From Bacillota bacterium (GTDB taxonomy: Bacteria; Bacillota; Clostridia; Oscillospirales; Ruminococcaceae): 10,485 nucleotides of DNA. The notes below the pieces were generated by a model that saw nothing but the letters and a program-made list of their open reading frames with translations, had not been told where the DNA came from and did not search any database. Location: assembly GCA_023451415.1 (NCBI GenBank), contig JAEXZK010000089.1, positions 1 through 10,485 on the forward strand. The letters are read 5' to 3'. A program made the position numbers and the translations under genes. Of this stretch, positions 1 through 6,688 are shown in pieces. Each line of letters begins with the position of its first letter. Position 1 is the first letter of the stretch.

Positions 1-2005
1 CCCGCAGGGATTTCATAGCCTTGTCCTTGGCCGCGTCAAAGGGCTGCTTATTGAAGCCCAGGGCATTCTCCTGGCGCTCGCTGCCGGCATTGGAGGTCAT
101 GACGATGATGGTATTTTCAAAACTGACGTTGCGGCCCTGGGCGTCGGTGATGTGGCCCTCGTCCAGGATCTGGAGGAGGATGTTCATCACATCGGGGTGG
201 GCCTTCTCGATCTCATCGAACAGGACGATGGAATAGGGCCGGCGGCGGACCTTCTCGGTGAGCTGTCCCGCCTCGTCGTAGCCCACATAGCCCGGGGGCG
301 AGCCGATGATCCGGGACACCGAATGTTTCTCCATAAACTCCGACATATCCAGGCGGATCATGGGCTCCACGTTGTCAAAGAGCTCCTCCGCCAGCACCTT
401 GACCAGCTCGGTCTTGCCCACGCCGGTGGGTCCCACGAAGAGGAAGGAAGCAGGGCGCTTCTTGACGCTCAGGCCCACCCGGGACCGGCGCACGGCCGCC
501 GCCACCAGATCGATGGCTTCTTTCTGGCCTATGATCCGCTTGCCCAGGTTCTCCTCCAGATGGGCCACCCGGCCGATCTCGGTCTCTTTGATCTTGCTGG
601 CGGGGATGCCGGTCCAAAGCTCGATGACCTTGGCCAGGTCCTCCTCGGTGACGGCCACGCTGAGGGCCGCAGGGGCCAGGCCCTCGATCTCCTGCTGGAG
701 CCGGGCGGATTCCGCCTTCCTTTCCGCCACCGCCTCGTAGTCGATGACGTTTTCCTTCTCCAGCCGCTGGATGACGGCATCCACGTCCATTTTGGCCCTA
801 TATGCCTTATCGTAGTCCGCCAGGGCCTTGCTCTCCAGGGAAGCGCAGGAGCAGGCCTCGTCCATGAGGTCGATGGCCTTGTCGGGGAGGAAGCGGTCGT
901 TGATATACCGCTCCGAAAGGACCACGGCCCGCTCCACAATGTGGTCGGTGAGGATCACCCGGTGGAAGGCTTCATAATATTTCTTGATGCCCCTGAGGAC
1001 GGCTGCCGTATCGGCAATGGTGGGCTCTTCCACCTTCACGGACTGGAAGCGGCGCTCCAGGGCGGCGTCCTTTTCGATGTGCTTGCGGTATTCGTTAAAG
1101 GTGGTGGCGCCGATGACCTGGATCTCCCCCCGGCTCAGGGCGGGCTTGAGGATGTTGGCGGCGTTCATGCTGCCCTCGCTGTCCCCCACGCCCACCAGGG
1201 TATGCACCTCGTCGATAAAGAGGATGACGTTGCCCGCCTTTTTGACGTCGGCCACCAGGCCCTTGACCCGGCTCTCAAACTGGCCCCGGAACTGCGTGCC
1301 CGCCACAAGGCCGGTGAGGTCCAGCATATAGACCTCCTTGTCCTGGAGCTTCTGGGGCACATCCCCCGCGGCGATCCGCTGGGCGATGCCCTCCGCGATG
1401 GCGGTTTTGCCCACGCCGGGCTCGCCGATGAGGCAGGGGTTGTTCTTGGTGCGGCGGTTGAGGATCTGGATCACCCGGTAAATCTCCTGGTCCCGGCCGA
1501 TGATGGCGTCCATGCCGCCTTCCCGGGCCTTCTCAGTGAGGTTCTCGCAGAAGTTGTCCAGGTACTTATACTTCTCCCGCTTTTTTTCCTTATCAGGCCG
1601 GGGCTTTTGGCCGGGGTGTTCCTTGACCCGGCGCTCCTCCAGGGCGGTGTCCGCTCCATCGGGATCGTCCAGGGCGTCGGGAAGGTTCTCCGCCGCCTGC
1701 TGGTTCCCCGGCTGCTGGGTCTGGCCGCTGAACAGGTTCTGGAGGAAGGGGAAGGGCATGGCGCCCCCCTGCTCAAAGAGCCCCTCCGGGTCCTCCCCGT
1801 TCATGGCCTCCATCATCTGGTCGCTGACGGCGTCCAGGTCGTCATCGGTGATCCCCATTTTCTTCATCAGGTCATCCACCGGTTTGAGGCCCATCTCCTT
1901 GGCGCACCGCAGGCAGAGGCCCTCGTTAATGGTCTGGCCGTTTTCCATCCGGGTCATATAGATCACCGCCAGCCTTTTGTGGCATCTCGTACACATCATA
2001 TCCAT
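1..2005 (-). CDS. clpE: ClpE-type AAA+ unfoldase (partial, C-terminus off window)
   Basis: ATP-dependent Hsp100 unfoldase that feeds substrates to the ClpP protease in the cytoplasm. 668 codons are visible, with the C-terminal end beyond the left edge. The N-terminus is not a Clp_N double repeat but a small zinc-ribbon with C5-x2-C8 and C31-x2-C34, the hallmark of ClpE. A Gln/Pro/Asp-rich low-complexity linker follows (about 75-145). AAA+ domain 1 has Walker A GEPGVGKT (K200) and Walker B FIDE (D265, E266). A charged helical middle segment (about 415-450) precedes AAA+ domain 2 with Walker A GPTGVGKT (K531), pore loop GYVG and Walker B LFDE (D597, E598). An LGF tripeptide at 649-651 sits where ClpC/ClpE carry the ClpP-docking loop. 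The ATG at 2003-2005 is preceded by AAGGTG four bases upstream. It has its own promoter-like upstream region. The ClpE assignment over ClpC rests on the zinc finger. Confidence 0.93.
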   Translation of the reverse strand, partial: MDMMCTRCHKRLAVIYMTRMENGQTINEGLCLRCAKEMGLKPVDDLMKKMGITDDDLDAVSDQMMEAMNGEDPEGLFEQGGAMPFPFLQNLFSGQTQQPGNQQAAENLPDALDDPDGADTALEERRVKEHPGQKPRPDKEKKREKYKYLDNFCENLTEKAREGGMDAIIGRDQEIYRVIQILNRRTKNNPCLIGEPGVGKTAIAEGIAQRIAAGDVPQKLQDKEVYMLDLTGLVAGTQFRGQFESRVKGLVADVKKAGNVILFIDEVHTLVGVGDSEGSMNAANILKPALSRGEIQVIGATTFNEYRKHIEKDAALERRFQSVKVEEPTIADTAAVLRGIKKYYEAFHRVILTDHIVERAVVLSERYINDRFLPDKAIDLMDEACSCASLESKALADYDKAYRAKMDVDAVIQRLEKENVIDYEAVAERKAESARLQQEIEGLAPAALSVAVTEEDLAKVIELWTGIPASKIKETEIGRVAHLEENLGKRIIGQKEAIDLVAAAVRRSRVGLSVKKRPASFLFVGPTGVGKTELVKVLAEELFDNVEPMIRLDMSEFMEKHSVSRIIGSPPGYVGYDEAGQLTEKVRRRPYSIVLFDEIEKAHPDVMNILLQILDEGHITDAQGRNVSFENTIIVMTSNAGSERQENALGFNKQPFDAAKDKAMKSLR

Positions 2006-2063
2006 GTTTCACCTTATCTTTCAGAGGCCCCGGGAAAGGCGGCGGCCTCGCTGCCATTGTTAT

Positions 2064-2090
2064 GATGCCATTCGCGCAGCGAACGGCATC
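2064..2090 (-). other. Hairpin A in clpE leader
   Basis: Imperfect inverted repeat: GATGCC pairs with GGCATC, one A/C mismatch follows, then TTCGC pairs with GCGAA around a 3-base GCA loop. It would fold in the clpE 5' untranslated RNA if transcription starts near 2170. No U-tract follows, so it is not an intrinsic terminator. Confidence 0.55.
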
Positions 2091-2092
2091 CT

Positions 2093-2138
2093 TGCGCATC
2101 CGGGCCGTAGCGCCGTGGGGCGCGGATGGCCCTGCGCA
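2093..2138 (-). other. Hairpin B in clpE leader (long GC-rich stem)
   Basis: Nested inverted repeat with three paired blocks: TGCGCA (2093-2098) with TGCGCA (2133-2138), GGGCC (2102-2106) with GGCCC (2128-2132), and GCGCC (2110-2114) with GGCGC (2119-2123), closing a 4-base loop. Internal loops separate the blocks. No U-tract follows on either strand. It could be part of a structured leader RNA or a REP-like extragenic element. Confidence 0.6.
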
Positions 2139-2146
2139 TAGGGGTA

Positions 2147-2169
2147 TTATAACCGCCTTGCGGTTATAA
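2147..2169. repeat. Perfect 10-bp palindrome with 3-bp spacer
   Basis: TTATAACCGC is followed by CTT and then its exact reverse complement GCGGTTATAA. It lies just downstream of the presumed clpE -10 box in the direction of transcription, so it could be an operator site or the first hairpin of the leader RNA. The left arm also contains a second TATAAT-like hexamer on the minus strand (2151-2146), but no -35 matches it. Confidence 0.7.
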
Positions 2170-2178
2170 CTGGGTTTT

Positions 2179-2210
2179 ATTATAGCGCGCCGGTGTGAAC
2201 CTTGTGTGAA
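2179..2210 (-). promoter_or_regulatory. Putative clpE promoter
   Basis: On the minus strand a consensus -10 TATAAT lies at 2184-2179. A TTCACA at 2210-2205 matches TTGACA at five of six positions, but the spacer is 20 bases, longer than the usual 16-18. Transcription from here would give a leader of about 165 nt. The -10 is convincing; the -35 is weak, which may mean an activator or an alternative sigma factor is involved. Confidence 0.45.
2193..2210. repeat. Direct repeat GTGTGAA x2, 11-bp period, at clpE promoter
   Basis: GTGTGAA occurs at 2193-2199 and again at 2204-2210, separated by CCTT. The copies are one helical turn apart and overlap the -35 region of the presumed clpE promoter. Direct heptamer repeats are how CtsR recognises clp promoters, but CtsR sites read GGTCAAA with a 3-bp spacer, so the sequence here differs. 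HrcA CIRCE is an inverted repeat and does not fit either. Confidence 0.5.
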
Positions 2211-2259
2211 TTTTCCGTAAAGGTACACATGCCGCCGCGGGATGGGCCGGTCCGCAGGA

Positions 2260-2808
2260 CTACTTGCGGGGGCCGCGGACGGCGCTGAGGTTGTCGGCGG
2301 CGTACATGGCCCCGGCAAAAACCATGGCCCCTGTCACCAGCGCTACAGCGGCCCAGACATACCGGGCCTCCATCAGCCGGGGGTAGGCCACCAGGGCGAT
2401 GGTCACCACGTAAAAAACCACAGTGGCCAGCTTGCCGTACCACCGGGAGCCGTTGACCTGGCGGTATTTCCGGTACAGCAGCACCCCGCCCAGGCAGAGG
2501 CTGAGGTCCTTGACCGCAAGCAGGGCGGGCAGGGGCCACATCCAAGGGTGTTCCAAAGCAATGACAATGGCCACGGTAAACTGCGTCAGCTTGTCGGCCA
2601 ACGGGTCCAGAACCTTGCCCACGTTGGTGATAAGGCGCCACCGCCGGGCGATAAAACCGTCCATGATGTCTGTTATTCCCGAAACCACCAGCAATACACC
2701 GCAAAACAAATAGTCGCCCGGCGCCTGCGCCCCGGTGTACCGCCATACAAAAACAGGGATCATCAGGATGCGCAGGACAGACAGCAGGTTGGGGATCTGT
2801 CGAAACAT
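2260..2808 (-). CDS. pgsA: CDP-alcohol phosphatidyltransferase, PgsA type
   Basis: Integral membrane enzyme that transfers a phosphatidyl group from CDP-diacylglycerol to an alcohol, most likely sn-glycerol 3-phosphate, giving phosphatidylglycerophosphate. The 182 residues match the usual PgsA length. The family signature D-x2-D-G-x2-A-R-x8-G-x3-D-x3-D is complete: D47, D50, G51, A54, R55, G64, D68 and D72. The N-terminus (IPNLLSVLRILMIPVF) is also typical. About five to six hydrophobic segments cover the rest. The ATG at 2808 is preceded by AGGAAGAAAGGG; the cvpA stop lies 19 bases upstream, so the two are probably one transcript. It ends in TAG. The substrate cannot be fixed from the motif alone; a cardiolipin synthase of the CAP family or another CDP-alcohol transferase remains possible. 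Confidence 0.88.
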   Translation of the reverse strand: MFRQIPNLLSVLRILMIPVFVWRYTGAQAPGDYLFCGVLLVVSGITDIMDGFIARRWRLITNVGKVLDPLADKLTQFTVAIVIALEHPWMWPLPALLAVKDLSLCLGGVLLYRKYRQVNGSRWYGKLATVVFYVVTIALVAYPRLMEARYVWAAVALVTGAMVFAGAMYAADNLSAVRGPRK

Positions 2809-2827
2809 GCGTGCATACCCTTTCTTC

Positions 2828-3598
2828 CTACAACAGGCTCAAAAGATCCAAATTTTTGAACCAGAGGATGAGACTGGTCTCAGAGAGGACCTGGGAGTTG
2901 AGCAGCTCCCATTTGTTGCCGGATACAGCTACCACCAGCACCAGGGCCATGGTGATAAGATATCCCACCACCGCGGCCTGGATCAGGCCCAGCCCCAGGC
3001 CCAGCAGACGGTTGATCCCGCCCACCAGGGGCACGCGGTTGAAGCCCTTGCCCAGCCCCACCAGCATCCGCACCACCAGCATGATGAGGAAAAAGAGAAG
3101 GAAAAACACCACGATGCGCAGGACAAATTCCACCGCCGGGCCCACCACCACGTCTGTGACCGCCTGGGCCACCGTCTGGCTCTCCTCGGCCACCTTGCCA
3201 TAGATGCGGTGGGCCGCGTCCGCCCCCGTCGCCGCGTCATTCTGGAGGAGGAAGCTCCAGTCCAGGCCCAGTTCCTCCAGCGCCCGGGTTATGTAGGCGA
3301 TGGCCTGGTCCTTAAATTCCGCCAGCTGGGCAAACTGCCCCACCGAGTCCAGGGGCACCCCGGCCACCTCCTCCGGCAGCCGGCCGGCCACATAGTCCAG
3401 CACCCTTTCCTGGCCAAAGCGGACATAAAGCCGGCGGCTCAGGGGGCCGCTGAGGACCGCCGCCCCCAGGTACCCTGCCAGGGTGCCGATGAGGCTGATA
3501 AAGGCGGAGACAAAGCCCGCCCGCCACGCCTTCCAGACCACTCCGGCCAGGACGGCCGCCAGGATGACGTCCAAGATAAATCCGATGCTGAAATCCAT
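2828..3598 (-). CDS. CvpA family membrane protein
   Basis: 256-residue integral membrane protein of the CvpA family (named for the E. coli colicin V production protein). Molecular function is not established; family members are linked to envelope homeostasis. Hydrophobic segments lie near residues 5-22, 29-49, 157-179 and 200-225. The segment NRVPLVGGINRLLG (187-200), running into the last membrane helix, is the recognisable CvpA signature. The hydrophilic stretch between helices 2 and 3 (about 50-155) is longer than in short CvpA proteins and may form an extracytoplasmic or cytoplasmic domain. The ATG start is secure: AAAGGAGG lies five bases upstream (plus 3604-3611). The gene ends in TAG, 19 bases before pgsA. 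Confidence 0.85.
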   Translation of the reverse strand: MDFSIGFILDVILAAVLAGVVWKAWRAGFVSAFISLIGTLAGYLGAAVLSGPLSRRLYVRFGQERVLDYVAGRLPEEVAGVPLDSVGQFAQLAEFKDQAIAYITRALEELGLDWSFLLQNDAATGADAAHRIYGKVAEESQTVAQAVTDVVVGPAVEFVLRIVVFFLLFFLIMLVVRMLVGLGKGFNRVPLVGGINRLLGLGLGLIQAAVVGYLITMALVLVVAVSGNKWELLNSQVLSETSLILWFKNLDLLSLL

Positions 3599-3670
3599 TG
3601 AAACCTCCTTTGGGGGAAAGGGCTTCTCCCCATACTAAAATCACATTGTAACGCAGGACGGCCTCCCGGG

Positions 3671-3704
3671 CCCGCGCCAGCGGGGGCAGCGCCCCTCCCG
3701 GGGC
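3671..3704 (-). other. Tandem GC-rich hairpins between the DUF5711 gene and cvpA
   Basis: Two small perfect stems follow the DUF5711 stop codon: GCCCC/GGGGC at 3691-3704 with a 4-base loop, and CCCGC/GCGGG at 3671-3684 with a 4-base loop. Neither is followed by a U-run on the minus strand, so they do not meet the intrinsic terminator rule. They may stabilise the 3' end of the upstream message or act with Rho. The remaining gap up to cvpA (3605-3670) shows only a weak TACAAT (3650-3645) with no -35. Confidence 0.35.
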
Positions 3705-3707
3705 AGG

Positions 3708-4874
3708 TCAGAGCCCTGTCCTGATAAGCCCGTCCGGCGTAATGCCGTAAATGCTGCTGCCCACCCCGCAGACAAAATAGAGGTCGTCGGCCTTGCGTTC
3801 CTTCACCTCCGACAGGGTGCGGTCGGCCAGGTAGAGCTTCCCCTCGGTGAGGAGGAGCAGGTGCCCGTTCGAGACATACTGGATGGACAGGATCTTCCGG
3901 TCCACCGAGGTGCTGCCCAGGAATTCCAGCCCGGGTCCGTAGGCCAGCACCTGGGTCCCCCGTTCTTCCCGGTAGTCGCCGTAGGCGATATAAAAGCCCC
4001 CCGACGCGCAGTTGTCAAAGGTCACCATATCCCCCGGCGCCTCCACCCGCGCCTTTTGGACGCCGTATTTGTCAAAGACATAAAGGGCCCTGTCGGTGAT
4101 AACCTGGATATTATCCTCTGCCGTCCATCGGAGGGAAAGGATCATCTCATCCGGGAACTGGACAGCGGCCACCTCGGCCTCCGTCTCATCCAGGGCGGTG
4201 TGATGGACCCGCAGCTGGGCGGTGAGCCTGCCTCCCCCGGCATTCAGCCCCGCCACGGCAAACTTTTCGCCGTCCCGGGACATGGCTACATCGTGGATAT
4301 AGCAGGCGCTGGTGTACCACGCGTACATCTCGGCGCAGCGGGGGTCGTAGGCTGTCACCTTTACCAGATGGCCTCTGGTGCCCGACGCCACCACCAGGCC
4401 GCCGTTTTCCGCGATGTCCGCCGCAAAGATGCGGCCCTCGGTTTCCAGGCTGGCCACCTGCTCCGATTTGCTGTCCACCCGCAGGCGGGTCCCTCCCAGA
4501 TCGTAGGTGAGGAGCTTGCCGCCCCCGCTTTTGCTGATGGGCTCATTGTAGCTGTTGGGCCAGATGGCCAATCGGGCGCCCTTGCTGTTGTAGATATAGG
4601 TGCCGGAGCCGCTGACCACCGCCACATCCTTGCCGATGGGCAGCAGCTGGAGCACATCCAGGTCGTCCACCACCACGGGGAAGCCTCCCCCCGGCCGGAG
4701 GGAGGACATGAGGTTGCTCAGCCTTGTCCCGATGTCCCACCGGTAAACCTTGTCCGCGGCCACTACTCCCACTGCGGCCACCGTCAGCAGCACAGCCGTC
4801 AGCGCCAGACGCCGGAGGTTTCTGGCCCTCCGTCGCTTACGGCGGAGGCGTTCAAATTCCGTTGTATTTCCCAA
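3708..4874 (-). CDS. DUF5711 family protein, membrane-anchored beta-propeller-like
   Basis: 388 residues from the preferred TTG start. A short basic cytoplasmic tail (RLRRKRRRARNLRR) precedes a single membrane segment at about residues 23-40. The rest is a long extracytoplasmic region rich in repeated beta-strand units (for example VAVVSGSGTYIYNSKG, YVFDKYGVQKA, GKLYLADR), consistent with the WD40/quinoprotein-like fold of DUF5711. Function is unknown. The open frame continues to an ATG at 4913, but that start has only a weak AAGGGCGGAG ahead of it, and the extra 13 residues include codons that read as AAGGAGG. This sequence (plus 4885-4891) is a good ribosome-binding site ten bases before the TTG at 4872-4874. 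I recognise the family from overall pattern, not from a search. Confidence 0.8.
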   Translation of the reverse strand: MGNTTEFERLRRKRRRARNLRRLALTAVLLTVAAVGVVAADKVYRWDIGTRLSNLMSSLRPGGGFPVVVDDLDVLQLLPIGKDVAVVSGSGTYIYNSKGARLAIWPNSYNEPISKSGGGKLLTYDLGGTRLRVDSKSEQVASLETEGRIFAADIAENGGLVVASGTRGHLVKVTAYDPRCAEMYAWYTSACYIHDVAMSRDGEKFAVAGLNAGGGRLTAQLRVHHTALDETEAEVAAVQFPDEMILSLRWTAEDNIQVITDRALYVFDKYGVQKARVEAPGDMVTFDNCASGGFYIAYGDYREERGTQVLAYGPGLEFLGSTSVDRKILSIQYVSNGHLLLLTEGKLYLADRTLSEVKERKADDLYFVCGVGSSIYGITPDGLIRTGL

Positions 4875-4884
4875 ACAGGCTCCG

Positions 4885-4891
4885 CCTCCTT
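4885..4891 (-). promoter_or_regulatory. Ribosome-binding site that favours the TTG start of the DUF5711 gene
   Basis: AAGGAGG on the minus strand, ten bases upstream of TTG at 4874. It lies inside the reading frame if the upstream ATG at 4913 is used, where it would encode Lys-Gly-Gly in a low-information N-terminal extension. Confidence 0.6.
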
Positions 4892-4934
4892 TTTCATCCG
4901 GGCCGCGGGTCATGCTCCGCCCTTGGCCGTCAAT

Positions 4935-5036
4935 TTATTTGCAGGGGCAGTCAGGTATTCTCTCCGCTTCCCAAAGCAGCCCCGTCCAAAGCCCGGTTCC
5001 GGCAATGGCAATCCGGGGCGGCCGCATGGAGCCCAT
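4935..5036 (-). CDS. Doubtful micro-ORF (33 codons) between truA and the DUF5711 gene
   Basis: The gap of about 200 bases between the truA stop and the DUF5711 gene contains an ATG at 5036, preceded by AAAAGGA four bases upstream, and a TAA at 4935-4937. The predicted peptide is short, has a mildly hydrophobic centre (IAIAGTGLWTGLLW) and ends in CPCK. I recognise no family. It may be a leader peptide or chance; the gap otherwise shows no clear promoter or terminator. Confidence 0.2.
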   Translation of the reverse strand: MGSMRPPRIAIAGTGLWTGLLWEAERIPDCPCK

Positions 5037-5077
5037 ATGTTCCTTTTGCGGGGCCCGCCGCAGAAGTTCCAGGGCTA

Positions 5078-5350
5078 TCATACCTCCGCTGGGGAGAAAA
5101 GTCCGTCGCAATCGGTATAGAACACCTCATCCAGATAAAGCCCCCAGGGGGGAGCCGTCGGCCCGGCCCGGCCTCTGTCCCGGCTTTCCAGGATGGCGGG
5201 GATGTCCTCCGGGGCCATCCGCCCGGCGCTGACCTCCAGGAGGGTGCCGGCGATGATCCGCACCATATTGTACAGAAATCCGTCCCCGGTGATGGAGAGG
5301 GTCACCAGCTCCCCCTGGCGGGTCACCCCGCAGCGGTAGATGGAGCGCAC
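5078..5350 (-). CDS. truA: TruA C-terminal portion, possible reinitiation product from GTG
   Basis: 90 codons in the same frame as the N-terminal part, beginning with GTG directly after the TAG. They hold the conserved TruA C-terminal block GDGFLYNMVRIIAGTLLEV and end in GLYLDEVFY plus a short tail. GGAGG lies five bases before the GTG, so ribosomes finishing the N-terminal part could restart here. Whether the two halves are made and assemble is unknown. Confidence 0.5.
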   Translation of the reverse strand: MRSIYRCGVTRQGELVTLSITGDGFLYNMVRIIAGTLLEVSAGRMAPEDIPAILESRDRGRAGPTAPPWGLYLDEVFYTDCDGLFSPAEV

Positions 5351-5848
5351 CTAGTCCTCCACCGACCCGCCCGCAGCGCAGAAGGCGGAAAAATCATGGG
5401 TGCCCAGGAAGGCCCCGGCCGCCCTGTTCATAAGCTCCTCCCTGATAGGAGTACGAACCAGCAGGGCCAGATTCTCCAAAAAAGGGTCCCGGACCCGGCT
5501 GTTGTGCATTTTATAAAGATACCGCTTGCCGGTGCAGGAGTACCGGGGATGGAAATCCCTAGCCGCCTCCCGGCAGTCCCGGACCGCCACGTCCCCCGGC
5601 AGGTGGACGTTGAGGGCCTGCACCACCCGGTCGCAGGGGATGGGGTTCTGGGTTCGGAAGGAAAGGACAAACCCGTTGGCGTGGACCCCCGCGTCGGTGC
5701 GGGAGCAGCCCTTGACGTCCAGGCGGCTGCCAAAGACCTCCTGGATGGCGTCCTGGAGCACCTGGCAGACAGTGATCCCGTTTTTCTGCACCTGGAAGCC
5801 GTGGTAATTGGTCCCCCGGTAGCGGACGGTGAGCACAAGATGGCGCAT
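5351..5848 (-). CDS. truA: TruA N-terminal portion, as translated up to the TAG
   Basis: 165 codons carrying the RNA-binding N-terminal half, the catalytic D52 in RTDAGVHA and the conserved GTHDFSAFC near the end. On its own it lacks the C-terminal strands that complete the TruA active-site cleft (NMVRIIAG, GLYL), so it is unlikely to be active alone. It belongs to the ecfA1-ecfA2-ecfT transcription unit by position and spacing. Confidence 0.75.
   Translation of the reverse strand: MRHLVLTVRYRGTNYHGFQVQKNGITVCQVLQDAIQEVFGSRLDVKGCSRTDAGVHANGFVLSFRTQNPIPCDRVVQALNVHLPGDVAVRDCREAARDFHPRYSCTGKRYLYKMHNSRVRDPFLENLALLVRTPIREELMNRAAGAFLGTHDFSAFCAAGGSVED
5356..5360 (-). promoter_or_regulatory. GGAGG within truA positioned for restart after the TAG
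   Basis: GGAGG on the minus strand, five bases (ACTAG) before GTG at 5350. It is part of the codons for Val-Glu-Asp, so it may exist by coding chance, but its spacing is ideal for termination-reinitiation. Confidence 0.4.
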
Positions 5849-5875
5849 GGATCCTCCTTTCCCGCCCCGGGCCTG

Positions 5876-6688
5876 TTACAGCACCGGCGGCAGCAGGATA
5901 TTCAGGGCGATGACCACGCCCATGGTCAGGGCCATGACGGCGGCGGCCACGCCGTCCCGCCAGGTCATTTTCAACTGCTTCATCCGGGTGCGGCCCACGT
6001 CTCCCCGGTAGCAGCGGCACTCCATGGCCAGGGCCAGCTCGTCGGCCCGGCGGAAGGACCCCACAAAGAGGGGGATGAGGATGGGCACCAGGGCCCGGGC
6101 CCGCTGCATAAGCCCCCCGGTCTCCATATCGGCGCCCCGGGCCTTCTGGGCGGAAATGATCTTGTCCGTCTCCTCGATGAGGGTGGGGATAAACCGCAGG
6201 GCGATGGTCATCATCATGGCCAGCTCATGGACCGGCATCTTCAGCTTTTTCAGGGGGTCCAGCAGCCGCTCGATGCCGTCCGTGAGGGCGATGGGCGAGG
6301 TGGTGTAGGTGAGCAGGGTGGTGCCAGCGATGAGGCTGATGATGCGGATGGACATGAGGATGGCGGTCATGACGCCCTGGTAGGTGATCTTGAGGAACTT
6401 CCACTGCCAGAGGATATCGCCCTCCACAAAAAGCATATTGAGCACCGCGGTAAAGATGACGATGGGCACGATGGGCCGCAGGCTCTTGAGGATCATCTTC
6501 AGGGGAACGCGGCTGACAAGGTAGCAAATGACGGCAAAGGCCACCCCCACCAGCAGGGCGGGAATGTTCCTGGCTACAAACAGCAGCACGATATAGGCCA
6601 GGGAGAGGAGTATCTTCACCCTGGGGTCCAGGCGGTGGATGGGGGAATGGCCGGGGAAGTACTGGCCGATGGTGATGTCGCGGATCAT
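5876..6688 (-). CDS. ecfT: ECF transporter transmembrane subunit EcfT
   Basis: Membrane scaffold that couples the two ATPases EcfA1 and EcfA2 to exchangeable substrate-binding S components for uptake of vitamins or metal ions. 270 residues, the usual size. Hydrophobic helices lie near 24-40, 42-58, 70-88, 105-125 and 245-268. The cytoplasmic coupling helices carry the Ala-Arg-Gly motif at 183-185 (AQKARGAD) and a second, less strict motif ECRCYRG at 223-229, where ARC/ARG is usual. HRLDPRVKI (18-26) is also characteristic. The ATG overlaps the ecfA2 stop by four bases (ATGA), implying translational coupling. It ends in TAA, 27 bases before truA. No S component is in the window, which fits a shared group II module. 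Confidence 0.95.
   Translation of the reverse strand: MIRDITIGQYFPGHSPIHRLDPRVKILLSLAYIVLLFVARNIPALLVGVAFAVICYLVSRVPLKMILKSLRPIVPIVIFTAVLNMLFVEGDILWQWKFLKITYQGVMTAILMSIRIISLIAGTTLLTYTTSPIALTDGIERLLDPLKKLKMPVHELAMMMTIALRFIPTLIEETDKIISAQKARGADMETGGLMQRARALVPILIPLFVGSFRRADELALAMECRCYRGDVGRTRMKQLKMTWRDGVAAAVMALTMGVVIALNILLPPVL

Larger units (their letters stand above)
5078..5848 (-). pseudogene. truA: tRNA pseudouridine synthase TruA, interrupted by in-frame TAG
   Basis: TruA makes pseudouridine at positions 38-40 of the tRNA anticodon stem-loop. Read through the stop, the gene encodes 256 residues, the normal family length. The catalytic motif GCSRTDAGVHA has its aspartate at D52. KRYLYKM (about 108-114), GTHDFSAFC (149-157) and the C-terminal GFLYNMVRIIAGTLLEV and GLYLDEVFY are all present in order. 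Codon 166 is TAG (plus 5351-5353), in the stretch SVED-stop-VRSIYR; other TruA proteins have a residue such as Lys or Thr there, and a Lys AAG would need only one base change. There is no frameshift or other lesion. ATG start with AAAGGAGG four bases upstream, 27 bases after ecfT. It is a recent nonsense mutation, a sequencing error, or a split gene made by reinitiation. Confidence 0.8.

Noticed and set aside
152..2065. 637-codon open frame on the plus strand
   Set aside because: It is antisense to clpE, and its composition (rich in His, Gly, Leu, Asp) is what the reverse complement of a GC-rich gene gives. The minus-strand frame has clear AAA+ motifs.
2147..2185. Intrinsic terminator for plus- or minus-strand transcripts at the perfect palindrome
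   Set aside because: The stem is AT-containing and is not followed directly by a T-run on either strand; the nearest is a broken TTTTATTAT after CTGGG.
3861..5120. 419-codon open frame on the plus strand
   Set aside because: Antisense shadow of the DUF5711 gene with no motif; codon bias of the opposite strand explains it.
5351..5353. Amber recoding (for example pyrrolysine or suppressor tRNA) in truA
   Set aside because: Two neighbouring genes end naturally in TAG, TruA is not a known pyrrolysine protein, and no recoding element is visible.
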